The notes below the pieces were generated by a model, which had not been told where the DNA came from, ran no database searches, and saw nothing but the letters and a program-made list of their open reading frames with translations. From Physcomitrium patens (lineage: Eukaryota; Streptophyta; Bryopsida; Funariales; Funariaceae): DNA of 64,000 nucleotides. The translations under genes were made by a program, and so were the position numbers. Below, in pieces: positions 21,165 to 30,790 of this stretch. How positions within the stretch are numbered: the stretch's first letter is position 1; each line of letters starts with the position of its first letter. The DNA is taken from the NCBI RefSeq assembly GCF_000002425.4, contig NC_037271.1, positions 11,788,786-11,852,785 of the forward strand, written 5' to 3'.

Positions 21165-21190
21165 GAAGCTTCTAAGAAGCTTCTCTAGAA
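21165..21190 (-). promoter_or_regulatory. Heat-shock-element-like GAA/TTC repeats in the LTR
   Basis: GAAGCTTC at 21165-21172 and again at 21176-21183, then GAA at 21188-21190. Each octamer is a GAAnnTTC dyad; spacing between dyads is 3 nt rather than the ideal 2. The motif is kept in C2 LTRs (GAAGCTTCTTAGAAGC near 29095) and partly in C3 and C4. Function is inferred only. Confidence 0.35.
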
Positions 21191-21278
21191 GATATTACAC
21201 AATTAACCTACTTTTATCTACTTTTACATACTTTTATCTATTCATATAGGTAATTATATGTATGTCCGTGACATATAG

Positions 21279-21673
21279 ACATGGATTTAACTTTATACAT
21301 GTTTGTTTTTGATTAATAGGTTAAAAACTTTGTCAACAAGTTAACCATGTGCCACACATGTTGGTAGCTAATAAAATAAGCTAATTATATGGCGCACATA
21401 AAAAAAAAAAAATCTTGCAAGTTAAAACATGTATCTTACAAAGTCAACACGTAATGGTGATCTTATAGAATATTGCTACATAATTCCTAATTAGATAGTT
21501 TATATAGAAGTAAGAATGAAGCCTTATTTATTCTTGTCAATGCCTTTTTAGTCCTTAGTCTTGTTTTAAGACTTTTTAGTCTTCTTGTTTTTAGCAATAG
21601 CCATTCTAATTCAATATATTATCATTTTTGAATGACTTTATAATCTTTTTAAGTGATACAAAGGTATATTGAA
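21279..21673 (+). mobile_element. Chromovirus C3 LTR, right part
   Basis: Continues the LTR broken at 14921. It aligns with C2 LTR 29120-29503 (GTTAACCATGTGCCACACATG, ATTCTTGTCAATGC, CTTAGTCTTGTTTTAAG) and ends near TATTGAA at 21673. With 14809-14921 it gives about 500 bp, like the C2 LTRs. Confidence 0.75.
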
Positions 21674-21729
21674 TTTTTTTTTGTTTTTTTTTTGTTTTTT
21701 CAAAATTCATATCTTTAATAATATGAAAA

Positions 21730-21796
<67 letters not shown>

Positions 21797-22400
21797 TTTA
21801 TTAATCTTTTTTTTGTAAATTAAGAATAATCTTTATAATTTTAAAATATTAAGTTTTAAAATCTTTACTAAGTCTAAAGATTTCAAATTTAAATTATTTT
21901 TATTTTTAAATACTAAAAAAATTATTTAATTTTTACTATCTTTATAATTACATAAATATATTAAGATAAAATAAGATCTTTTTAATATTAATTACAACCT
22001 TGATATTAGAAATTTTAGCATAGAACTCTTTAAAAATATATTTGATTATTAATTGTTTTACTTCAAGTTTGTAGTATTAAATTTAATTTTTGAAAAGTCA
22101 ATATTATGCTTTGAATTTATTAATGACAATATTATTCTTTTTTATGCAATGTATAAGCAAAAAGAGATCAAAACTATAATAAAAGTACAATACATTGAAT
22201 GTAACTTTACAAAGTAGTTGGTTATATATAAAAAGAATAATGAAGTATTGATTTATTGAAGAATCATATTTTAAATTCTTTAATTCATTATGCCAAACAT
22301 TTAAGTCATTTCAATTTTTATTTTCGCTACACATGAGTTAGGTATAGAAAACTTTCTTTTCGATTAGGGTAAAACTTTCACAAATATATTCTTCAATAAG
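21674..22400. other. AT-rich spacer with no gene seen
   Basis: Very AT-rich, no coding frame or element signature that I can identify. It contains only a compound microsatellite. It separates the repeat block from the gene island. Confidence 0.6.
21731..21794. repeat. Compound (TA)n(GA)n microsatellite
   Basis: TA repeats at 21731-21765 pass directly into GA repeats to 21794. Confidence 0.95.
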
Positions 22401-22746
22401 TAGATTTTCCTTGAAGAAAAAAAAAGTTACAAATTCCCTCCCGCTTTTGTTCTGTTCAGTTTTCCTACACTACAAATGTAAAACCTTTTCTAAGGTTCCG
22501 TCACACAAAGTTATATTTAAACACCCGAAATTAAAGACCCCAACGAGTAGGGTGCTATTTTACAAACGTGGGTACAACCAACCATATATTAATAACCTCA
22601 AATCATTCCTAACCTACGCTTCCCTTTTGAGAATCAAGTTCACAATAGCATCCGCAACCGCCACCGAAACCACACCACACCACCCCAAAAGGCTATGAAA
22701 TGGACGAAGGGAGGAGCAACGGAGCTGCGAAAGCAAAGTCAAGTGC

Positions 22747-22754
22747 TATAAAAA
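22747..22754 (+). promoter_or_regulatory. Candidate TATA box of the host gene
   Basis: TATAAAAA within GCTATAAAAAGAG, 127 bp upstream of the first ATG of the putative gene, in sequence that is more GC-rich than its surroundings. Spacing is reasonable for a start of transcription near 22780. Confidence 0.4.
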
Positions 22755-22839
22755 GAGTTTCCTCTAAGTCAACAGCAGGGCAGGGCCAGGCAGCCACTTT
22801 AAGGGGAGAGGTGGGAGGGAAAGGAAAGGAGGGGCTAAT

Positions 22840-22867
22840 CTATTTATCTATCTATCTATCTATCTAT
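22840..22867. repeat. (CTAT)n microsatellite in the presumed 5' UTR
   Basis: About six CTAT/TATC units between the TATA-like box and the first ATG. Confidence 0.9.
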
Positions 22868-22880
22868 TCTATTCAGAGTC

Positions 22881-23081
22881 ATGACGGAAGAGGAGGTTGT
22901 GGTGTAGGGCAGGGACATCGTGGCCTGGAGCCTCCACCTCGTCAAGGAAGCAGAAGTGCTGTCTTCTGCCAGAGAGCAGCAGTTAAAGCTGGAGCCAGAT
23001 TTAGACGCCACCAGAGCTCTCTTTACCATTGCCGCAAGCGGCAGCAGCGGCCTGGCCTATGAGCTCGCGTGGCGAGGGAAG
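22881..23081 (+). CDS. Host gene, first coding exon candidate (in-frame TAG at codon 9)
   Basis: From ATG 22881 the frame reads MTEEEVVV, then TAG (22905-22907), then 58 protein-like codons: GRDIVAWSLHLVKEAEVL, REQQLKLEPDLDATRALF, SGSSGLAYELAWRGK. It closes at TGA 23082. The composition is that of a real plant exon: balanced residues and higher GC than the surrounding repeats. The TAG would be CAG (Gln) with one transition, so it may be an allele-specific or sequencing change, or the exon may start after an AG acceptor at 22912. A GT at 23080 (GGAA|GTGATT) could be the donor. Downstream exons at 24864 and 25201 are probably the same gene. I do not recognise the family. Confidence 0.45.
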
Positions 23082-23561
23082 TGATTATCCTCACTGATCG
23101 ATCGAGTTCGGCAGTTGCTTATGACCTTCAGCCAATTTGGACCCACTACTCGATCGGGCTCTGACCCAAATTTAGCACCAGCATTAACTGCCCCCCCGTC
23201 TGTGCGAATTCAGCTCGCGGTTCGATCCCCCCCCCCACTCGCTGCAAGTTATGACTGTGCTGCCCGATTCTGTCACGGGTCATGTTTTGGACTCACGCTG
23301 CAGAGGGTCGCGTTGCAGTAGCAGGCAAGGCGCAGCTTTTTGTGGCAGTTTCATCAAGGTACGTAAGCCTCAGAGTCATCGTCGCAGTTTTAGCCTCTTT
23401 TTTTTTTTCGTTTTTTTTCTGTGTCAGTTTGACCACCCTGTCATGTCTTCAGCTTGCGTTGCTGTGGTCTCAGTAGCGATGGTGGCCTGTGCGTATAACG
23501 ATGGGGAGATTTTCTCTTTGACGAGTACAAGTTGATCAGTTCCCAGTCAGCTTCCATCAAG

Positions 23562-23596
<35 letters not shown>

Positions 23597-24863
23597 CATA
23601 TGTATGTGTGTTGTCTTCGAGCTCTTACTCGGAGCTCTAGGTTGTTCGTTTTCCTATTTTGCTTTTTCATTTCGAGACCATGGCGGTTGATAGCGAAGAT
23701 TTCCGTAACTGGTTTCGGTTACAGTTGCTAGTTCTTGCATACGTAAGGATGCGAAGAGCGTAACAAGGTGTTCTCGTATTCAAAACTGGCAAAAGAATTC
23801 TAATGCCAGGTGAAGGGGAGGGGACTTTCGACAGCTGGTAATGATGTTGTCGATGATTAACTGGGGTGGGAGTTGGGTTGTCACGCAGGTGGTGTATTGG
23901 AAGCGTTGAATACAGCGAGGGAGATGGTGGGCGCTTTCACGAAGCTCTCTTGCGATCGACCCAGCAATCGTCCTAAACATCATCATTTCTTGGTTAGTTG
24001 CCCCTTCCTGGTCCGAAAATATTCCGCCTGTCCAACCGAAACAGGTTGGTCGCAGTGGTGCCGGGTGGAATTTGTTTTTAAGAAACAGTTAAGTGTGTGC
24101 GCATACTGTGTCATCTGTAGTGACGCTTGGCGAGCCCGGTGTTTTTGGAGGGCATAGCCTGCGTCAGTTGGTTGGTTATTCAAAGCCCTGGTTATGAATC
24201 ATCACGCCTCCTACTTCTATTCATAGGTAGGTACATTGTAGTCGAATCTACATGTTACAGTTATCAGTTAGACGGTATGAAATATATGACTAGGAAGCTC
24301 CGGCACTCGTGCTTGCGAAATGTGTGAGTTAGGCCAGCACGTTAAGATTTGCAACCATGTTCAACTATTTGGATGTGCCTAAGGTGGTAGTTACAAGGTG
24401 TGGCTATCTGACTTTGTGGCTTTGCACAACGAATGTTGTGACATGTGTAGCAGTGGCCACTGAGTTGGAAGATAATCTTTTGAAGAGTCAACAAATGCCC
24501 TGCTTGTTCAGTGCCTAGAATCTTGATTGCTTTTGGGCTGAGAATTTGAAAGGCCTTTCCATGGTTTTGGAGAAATGAATTATTATGAAAATTAGTGGGA
24601 AGGTTTCTTTCTGCAAAAAGAATTAAACCAGGGTATTGTCCACGAATTGTGACCTTTTTATTTATTTATTTTTTTTTTGTTCTTTTTTTTCCCTTATCGT
24701 GGAATTTATTACAAGAGGTGGTCTTATTGCAATGGGTTTTCATATTTTTACCTCACTTCAAGTCTCAATCTCCAACACATAACGAAAGCACATAAAGCTC
24801 AATCTTTCACTTCATGGTTTTTCGTAACGTTTTTGACTAAGATGTCGATTCACCGGTGTGCAG
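23082..24863. other. Probable intron of the host gene
   Basis: About 1.8 kb between exon candidates, T-rich in places, with (TG)n(TA)n at 23563-23597 and T-runs near 23398-23419 and 24669-24689. Several short open frames occur on both strands but none has convincing composition or splice sites. It ends with the acceptor candidates GACTAAG at 24841 and GGTGTGCAG at 24863. Confidence 0.5.
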
Positions 24864-25016
24864 GATGGTAGAATCGGTTGGAGTCGGATCAGTCCCGCCG
24901 CTTCACTGCATGGCGTGCCCCCTTTAGAGATCTTCGAAGCCGTGGAGCATCCCTCAGAGCCCGTAGATGTGGATCAGCCAGCTCGGTGCCCGCCACCAGA
25001 ACGCTCCATCTTAAGG
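24864..25016 (+). CDS. Host gene, internal exon, 51 codons
   Basis: A 153-bp open exon between an acceptor GGTGTGCAG and a consensus donor AGG|GTAAGT (25017). The frame reads DGRIGWSRISPAASLHG, VPPLEIFEAVEHPSEP, VDVDQPARCPPPERSILR. It is in phase 0 at both ends and joins in frame to the exon at 25201. An alternative acceptor at 24841 (GACTAAG) would add seven codons and also fits a phase-2 donor at 23080. The acidic, proline-rich text with CPPPE looks like a conserved motif; function unknown. Confidence 0.7.
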
Positions 25017-25200
25017 GTAAGTCTTCAATTGTTGCGTTCGCTGCGTTGTTCAACTACACTTGCAGAAAACTAATCAGGGAAATCTCTGAGATAGCATTTG
25101 CTCCCTTCTGACCAAATTTTGCAATCATCTAAATGGGGATTTTAACATTTCCTCTGCCTTTGCCCGATCCGTCGAAAACCGTGCTCGTTGCATACATCAG

Positions 25201-25407
25201 GATGGATTGATTTGGAGGGAAATGCTTGCTGAGACGCTGCGTCGTCAAAGCCAGCGGGCACCACAAATATGGCAAGGAGAAGTGGCGGGATCCACAGGAG
25301 CCCCTCCTCGCAGGCGAACCCAGCGCAGCCCGCGTGAGAAGTACATGTTCATAACCCATAGTGCACCTGAACGTATAGTCACAAGAATGCTTGAGGAATC
25401 TGCTTGA
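25201..25407 (+). CDS. Host gene, last exon, 68 codons plus stop
   Basis: Follows a 184-bp intron ending in CATACATCAG. Phase 0: DGLIWREMLAETLRRQS, then a low-complexity GEVAGSTGAPPRRRTQR, then REKYMFITHSAPERIV and TRMLEESA, then TGA at 25405-25407. The basic linker followed by the compact C-terminal motif suggests a small regulatory or structural protein, without membrane spans. With the preceding exon it reads ...RSILR|DGLIWRE..., a smooth join that supports the intron. Family not recognised. Confidence 0.7.
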   Translation, partial: DGLIWREMLAETLRRQSQRAPQIWQGEVAGSTGAPPRRRTQRSPREKYMFITHSAPERIVTRMLEESA

Positions 25408-26100
25408 TTGTATACGGCTGGTGCGGCTACTGGTGCAGTGTGCACAGATGCATTTGTACAATAGTCCTCTCCCGGTTTAATTCCTGTTTCGAACTTGTCT
25501 ATCAGCCTGCGGCAGCGCAGGTTTCAGATATTGTGTCAAACAAGGTGGACCCAGGCCTTTGTACATAGTTCTAGTTTCAGACGTAGCGTAGACGCGACGG
25601 CAGTGTGTTCCTGCTTCCCAGGCACACGGCATAGTTCGCAAGTCCAGCAGCTAAAAACTCCTGTGCGTCACTCCGAGGCTTCGTTAACAAAGCCCTTGTC
25701 AGTGAGTAAAGCTTGACTTTCATAGCTCTTGTGATTTTTGCAATAAGCACCCCTGGTGTTCATCAGAACACACGGCAGCTACGTGCATCTGATGATTCTG
25801 CACATAAAAATAGGATCTTGTTTTAGCTGTGCCGCATCCGACGCGCACTGCAGGGCCCAGCGTAGAAAACGTCGCCGTGTGATAAGCAACTTCAATCGAA
25901 TGTCACAGTTATCCTCCACATCTAAAGCTTTCGAATCGTTGATTTGCAATATATCATATCATATCCGAAACATTAGGCTCGAATGGAGACACCAAACAGG
26001 TGCAGTTCAATGGTTGAAACTCGGATCAAGTTGCTATGACTTTTCCCAACTTATGTCATGGTTAGTCGATTTCTATTAATCAAAATGGAGAGTCACGCCT
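25408..26100 (+). other. Presumed 3' UTR and downstream host DNA
   Basis: Still relatively GC-rich, with no supported further exon. Frames at 25495-25716 and 25756-26079 are short, Cys/Ser/Arg-rich and lack homology I can see. The boundary with AT-rich DNA is near 26100. Confidence 0.4.
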
Positions 26101-26846
26101 TAACCAACTTGACCTGCAATCACCCACAATCCTCTAACATCAATTTAGTCAACATTGTGATGCTATCTCCACTATTGTTCAAATATTGTGCTTGATTTCT
26201 CACAAGAGCAGAGATTGCAACCCCAATCAATTCTAAAGTCAATTTTAATTCTAATCTTAACTTTAGAGATAAAATTTTAAACCCCAATTTTAAAAAGAAA
26301 AATCCTAATCTAAATTGTAATTTTAAATCAAAGACTAATTTTGATTACAAAACTTTGATAAACCATTGTTGCACTACTTTAAGCATATTATGCACTCTAC
26401 ATCTAATTGCAAAAATAAAAAACTTTCAACAATGTTTGTGATTGTTGTTTTTTTGGCTTCTTGGTTATATTACTTGTTGCTACTTAATCTTTGACTATTA
26501 ATGTTGATTTCTCTCTAAATTCCAAACAATCATGCAAATTTATTTGTTTAACTTGAATCTATAAATTCATATGATTTTTAGACTTCATGCAAACTCTAAC
26601 AAGTTGTGTTTCTATATGTGGTTATATTAGTGGATTTAAAAAAATTATATTGTATAAAGAATTCTTTTAAAAAATACCTTGTTTTTGAAATTCATTAGAA
26701 TTTTAAATTCTTTAATCTATAAATATATAAATATTATTTTATATTTTAAAAAATTAGAATCTAAATTAATATTATAGATTTATTTGCAGAATAAATCCTT
26801 ATGTATTTTTTTTAGGTGGACAATCTCTTCTAAGAACATCCCTCTA

Positions 26847-26882
<36 letters not shown>

Positions 26883-27058
26883 GCTAGGCCTTCTAAAGTA
26901 TATAAAATTCTAACAAATTTGATTTGGCACTTTTTAATCAAATTTGATTTAATACTATTCAAATACTTATTCACTTCTATTTACTCTACTCTGTAATTTG
27001 AAAGAGACAAAGAAGACATGAAAAAAAACATATTTATTTTTTGTTCAACCAATACATA
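26101..27058. other. AT-rich intergenic DNA, poly-T tract
   Basis: Nothing coding is seen. A run of about 31 T residues is at 26849-26879. The CTAATTTTAA-type repetitive text at 26220-26350 has no clear period. Confidence 0.5.
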
Positions 27059-27685
27059 TGTAACAAGGTATGAATAAGATATTTATATTATTAATGCATA
27101 GAAATAGGTAGTTAAAGCCATATTTGAAAAGTTTTTAGAAGTTATTAGAATTGGAACTAAATTGGTGGTCTATATAGAATCTACCATAGAACATTCTAAA
27201 AAGAGCTTAGGGAGATTATTTAGATAGAGCCTACCATTAAAAATATTCTAAAAGTTCAAAGATGGTTAAATAAATTATAAATAGGACTAGCAAAGACCAT
27301 TTGGGTATCCAGTTAAGCATGGCTTTAATTCCTTTTTCTTAATAAAATTTGGTTGCACTTTTTGGTTTAATCGTGGTCTATTTTTTTTATTTTTTTATTT
27401 TTTTTTTCCTTTCATGTTCTATTTTATTTAATTTTGTATAGTTTTTTTCTGATCTACTTTGACTTATATTATAATGGAATTTATATTACTATAGATTGAA
27501 AGGATCTTAGATCTTAGGAATAATTCAGTCCCATTTCATTGATATTATAGTGAATATTAGTCTATTCTTTGGTAGTATGTTGGTAGCCACCATCTAGTTA
27601 GAGATTAGTTGTTGTGGTCACATCAAGTATTGTTTGGAACTACTACAAGCTATTTTTAAGAAGTCATCTAGAATGGGTGTCATGG
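27059..27685 (+). mobile_element. Possible LTR and leader of element F (degenerate)
   Basis: Starts TGTAACAAGGTATG and contains a TATAAATAG-like box near 27277, then a T-rich stretch and a segment resembling a leader. It is placed before the E solo LTR and C2. The gag/protease remnant at 35242-36420, in the same orientation, may be its continuation. No second LTR copy is present, so the assignment is weak. Confidence 0.3.
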
Positions 27686-29005
27686 TGTCATAATGTAATA
27701 CAACTATATAGTGAAATTATAATCAAAATTGAATTTCTAATTAATATATAATTATTTTGATTCAATAATAATTCAAGGTATCTAAATATGGATTTTATAA
27801 AAGCCTCTTAGGTTATTTTCTTATCTTAATAGTTAGTAGATTAAAGGTTAGTTAGTAATTTTACCTTCTAGTCTGTAAAAACTTTTTTACTACCTTAAAA
27901 AGACCATAAATTAATAAAATCAGATTAGAAGATGTAAATAATTAGTATAGTTGATACTAAGATTAAGTTGAAGGTAGGGTTGCACTAAAAAATCCTTAGG
28001 ATAGGTTAGATTGATACTAAGGGATCAACCATTTGTGAGATAGGATCAAAATCAGACCTCTAGCTACTAAAACAACCACCTATGGCAAAATAGGGATTCA
28101 TTTGAAGTTCGAAGACTAAGATTTGAGAGCTAGATTAGAGCTTGTTTTAGAGACGTAAGGTTGGTTTTAGTAGGATTTGGGAAGAGTTTACAATTTTTGT
28201 TGGAATTCAAGATTTGTATTGGTAACGTAGGATTTATGCAAAGAAATTAGGACTAGCACTCTTGACTAGTTCGTAAAATTGGTATTACATCTATAGTTCA
28301 AGTTTTGAAAGTACTTGGATAATTAGGTATTTTAAGTGTATATGAAATTTTGTGATAATCCAATGGTGCAATTGAGAGATATCTAGGATTTGGTACAAAA
28401 ATATATATGAAGTTGGTAGTTTGAGATTGGGTAGGGTTTCTATGATATCTAAAGATCTACAAATTGGATCAAGGTGAAATTTGGCATAATATTGAAAGAC
28501 TTGAAGATCAAGCTGCACACCAATTTTGAGTCGAAGTAAATAGTTGGAGAAGGAAAAAACATTGTTGGAACTTTTGCTTCACCTTTCAAGTTGGTGGCTG
28601 AGTGACATTAATATAGTTTTTGGAGGTTTTCTCACAATTTGTAAGTTGGATTGGGCTGAAAATTCTTGAGCATATGAGAGACTTATATTGACAATTGCAT
28701 GCAAAATATTACATCAAGTGGATAGTCAGATTAGAAGTTACAACTTGTCAAAGCTCATTGATTAGAGTTGGGGATTATAAGAAAAATCTAAATTATTTAA
28801 ATGTGAAAGTAAAAAGGTAATTGAGGTTTATGTGTGACTAAAGCTACTAAGAAGAATATTTTTCAGTGATTTTGAATTGGAATTTGAATTATATTCTTTT
28901 CATATGAGTAAAATATATTAGGATTTCTTGAATGTTTGTGAAACACAACCTCACCTTTCACAGCTAGGTGCCCGATGCATTCTCAAGCAAGACAACTTGT
29001 AATAC
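27686..29005 (+). mobile_element. Solo LTR, family E (copy E3, diverged)
   Basis: The start TGTCATAATGTAATACAACTATATAG aligns with E1 (53155, TGTCATGTTGTAACACGACT), and the end CAGCTAGGTGCCCG..TCAAGCAAGACAAC aligns with the E1 end at 54765-54800. It shares GATAGGATCAAAATCAGACCT with E1 (GAATCGAAATCAGACCC). It lacks most of the telomere-like repeat block. It abuts the C2 LTR with no resolvable duplication. Confidence 0.6.
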
Positions 29006-29503
29006 AACAACGGACATATATTTTTATTATAACATTTTTCCATATGATCAAATAAAAATAGATAAAAATAAATTTATTTCATAATATTTTCTAAAGAAGC
29101 TTCTTAGAAGCTTTATAGATGCTGCTTTGACTTTATATGTATTTGTAGGTGATTGATAGGTTAGAAACTTGGTTAATAAATTGATTACATGTAGATAGTT
29201 TGTAAAACAAGCTAACTATGTGGTATACATATAGAAAACTTGTCTTACAAGTTAAGATATGTATCTTAGAAAGTCAACATGTTTTAGAGGTCCTATAGGA
29301 CATCGCTACATAGCTCTTAGTTAAGAGTATATATGGAGGCAAGAATAAAATCTTTTTTACTCTTATCAATGCTTTTTTAGTCTTTAGTCTTGTTTCAAGA
29401 CTTTCTAATCAACTTATCTTTGGGAATAGTCATTCTAGTTTAATAATGTATCATCTTTGAATGATTCTTTAGTCCTTTCAAATGACACAAGAATATATTG
29501 AGT
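29006..29503 (+). repeat. 5' LTR of C2
   Basis: Aligns with 34744-35241 over its length: ACATATAT..TTTATT start, GAAGCTTCTTAGAAGC, GCTGCTTTGACTTTATAT, TATATATGGAGGCAAGA, ending near AGAATATATTGAG. The exact first base is uncertain by about 3 nt because it abuts E3. Confidence 0.75.
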
Positions 29504-29936
29504 TTTTAGTTCTTTTGAGATTTATGTCTTTAATCGTTTGATAAGAGTGCTAACTCATTATTCTTATCTTGTTTTAGAAGCAAGTGAATTATTCTACTTC
29601 TATTATTATATTTAAAATATTATTAATTAATAATTTTTAAATAAATTATTTAATTTTTTATCATCTATTTTTATTTTATTTTTAAAAAATTAGATTATTC
29701 TTTTTTGTAGAAATTTTCAATTGATATTAGAGATTATTGATTATCATCTTCTAACTTTATTTGTGGATCTGTTAAATTATTTGAAATCGAAAGAAAAATC
29801 ACAAATACTATACTTGGTAGAAGTAAAAATAGATTTATAACTATTATAGATCTTTACAAATTTTTTAATATTTTTAGAGTGGTAATTTCATAAATTATAT
29901 ATACCAATTATAAAAATATTAATTCTATGCCTGTGC

Positions 29937-30790
29937 AAGAAGTTCAAAATCTAAAGCAAGAAGTTGTGCAATTGAAGGAAGCAAGTAGATCAATCTCACA
30001 ATCAAATTTAGAAAATTTTGTTTCTATAAAGATGATAGAGATATGGATTAATATGCCCAATAAGTTTGATAGAACAAGATCAAACTTTTAAGGATTTTTA
30101 TAATAAGTCAAATTCTATTTATGATTGTATTCTTTCTAATATCTTAATAGATATACTCAAGTTAGATTCATATGCACACTTCTATCTAAAAATGCTCTCT
30201 CTTGGTTTGTACCATTAATAAAAAAAAGATTCAGAACTCTTTTATGATTTGAATTCATTCTTAGAAGTATTTATGACTATATTTGAAAAAAATAATTAAG
30301 AAAGAGTAATAGAGACTAAGCTCTTATTTTTACAATAAGAATCATAGTCAACTATTATATATTCTGCTAAATTCCAAAATCTTACTTGCAACATGGACTA
30401 AAATGACTAAGCCTTTATTGATCAATTTCAATATGGATTGAAGGATAACGTCAAAGATTTGTTATTGAAAATATTGAAAGCAAAATCTTAGGAAGAATTT
30501 ATTGCTCAAGCCATTATATGACATAAGTAATTATTTAAAAGATATTAAGAATAAAGACTTTGCTAAAAAAAATAAATAAATTAATGACAACAACTCTTAA
30601 GTTTTTAAAAACTTATTTATCGAGGCCAAAACCAATGCAAATTGATACAATATGTTTTAAACTCTTGACTAAGCAAGAAAAGACTTAATGTTGTCAAAAA
30701 CATTTGTACTTATATTATGGAGAAGCTAAGGATACTACTCAAATCTCTCAACTTGTTTTATGATAGATATGAGTTTATGACTTAAAAATT
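29937..30790 (+). pseudogene. C2 gag remnant
   Basis: ATG 29937 then VQEVQNLKQEVVQLKEAS, a helical N-terminus like that of the intact gag, and NKFDRTRSNF matching EKFDGTRSKFRGF. The capsid region (30060-30500) aligns at the DNA level. The zinc knuckle near 30690-30730 survives as LYLYYGEAKDTTQ, with cysteines lost. Several in-frame stops. Confidence 0.7.

Larger units (their letters stand above)
14922..21273 (-). mobile_element. Intact chromovirus (Ty3/gypsy with chromodomain), 6352 bp
   Basis: A complete LTR retrotransposon on the minus strand: 540-bp LTRs (14922-15461 and 20734-21273) that I read as identical, a perfect TATAG duplication, a polypurine tract, a leader with a primer-site-like motif, gag (20521-19514), pol in the -1 frame (open 19583-16020), and a third ORF (15925-15503). 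The order protease-RT-RNase H-integrase-chromodomain defines a chromovirus. No stop or frameshift is seen inside any ORF. It is much less AT-rich than the decayed relatives around it. Identical LTRs mean little time since insertion, so it may still be mobile. Confidence 0.95.
20734..21273 (-). repeat. 5' LTR of the intact chromovirus
   Basis: 540 bp, read base by base against 14922-15461 without finding a difference. On the element's sense (minus) strand it holds an upstream pair of GAAGCTTC motifs (21183-21165), a 10-bp palindrome GCCACGTGGC with a G-box core (20965-20956), and a TATATATA box (20941-20934) about 15 bp downstream of the G-box. Confidence 0.95.

Noticed and set aside
22411..22698. 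95-codon plus-strand frame just upstream of the host gene
   Set aside because: AT-rich, no splice or homology support, and it lies upstream of the TATA-like box. Treated as promoter-region chance ORF.
23115..24327. Several overlapping frames in the host intron region
   Set aside because: Ser/Phe/Arg-rich text without splice sites, repeated T-runs and no continuity with the supported exons.
25129..25461. 110-codon minus-strand frame over the last host exon
   Set aside because: It is the reverse shadow of the exon at 25201-25407, which has better splice sites and composition.
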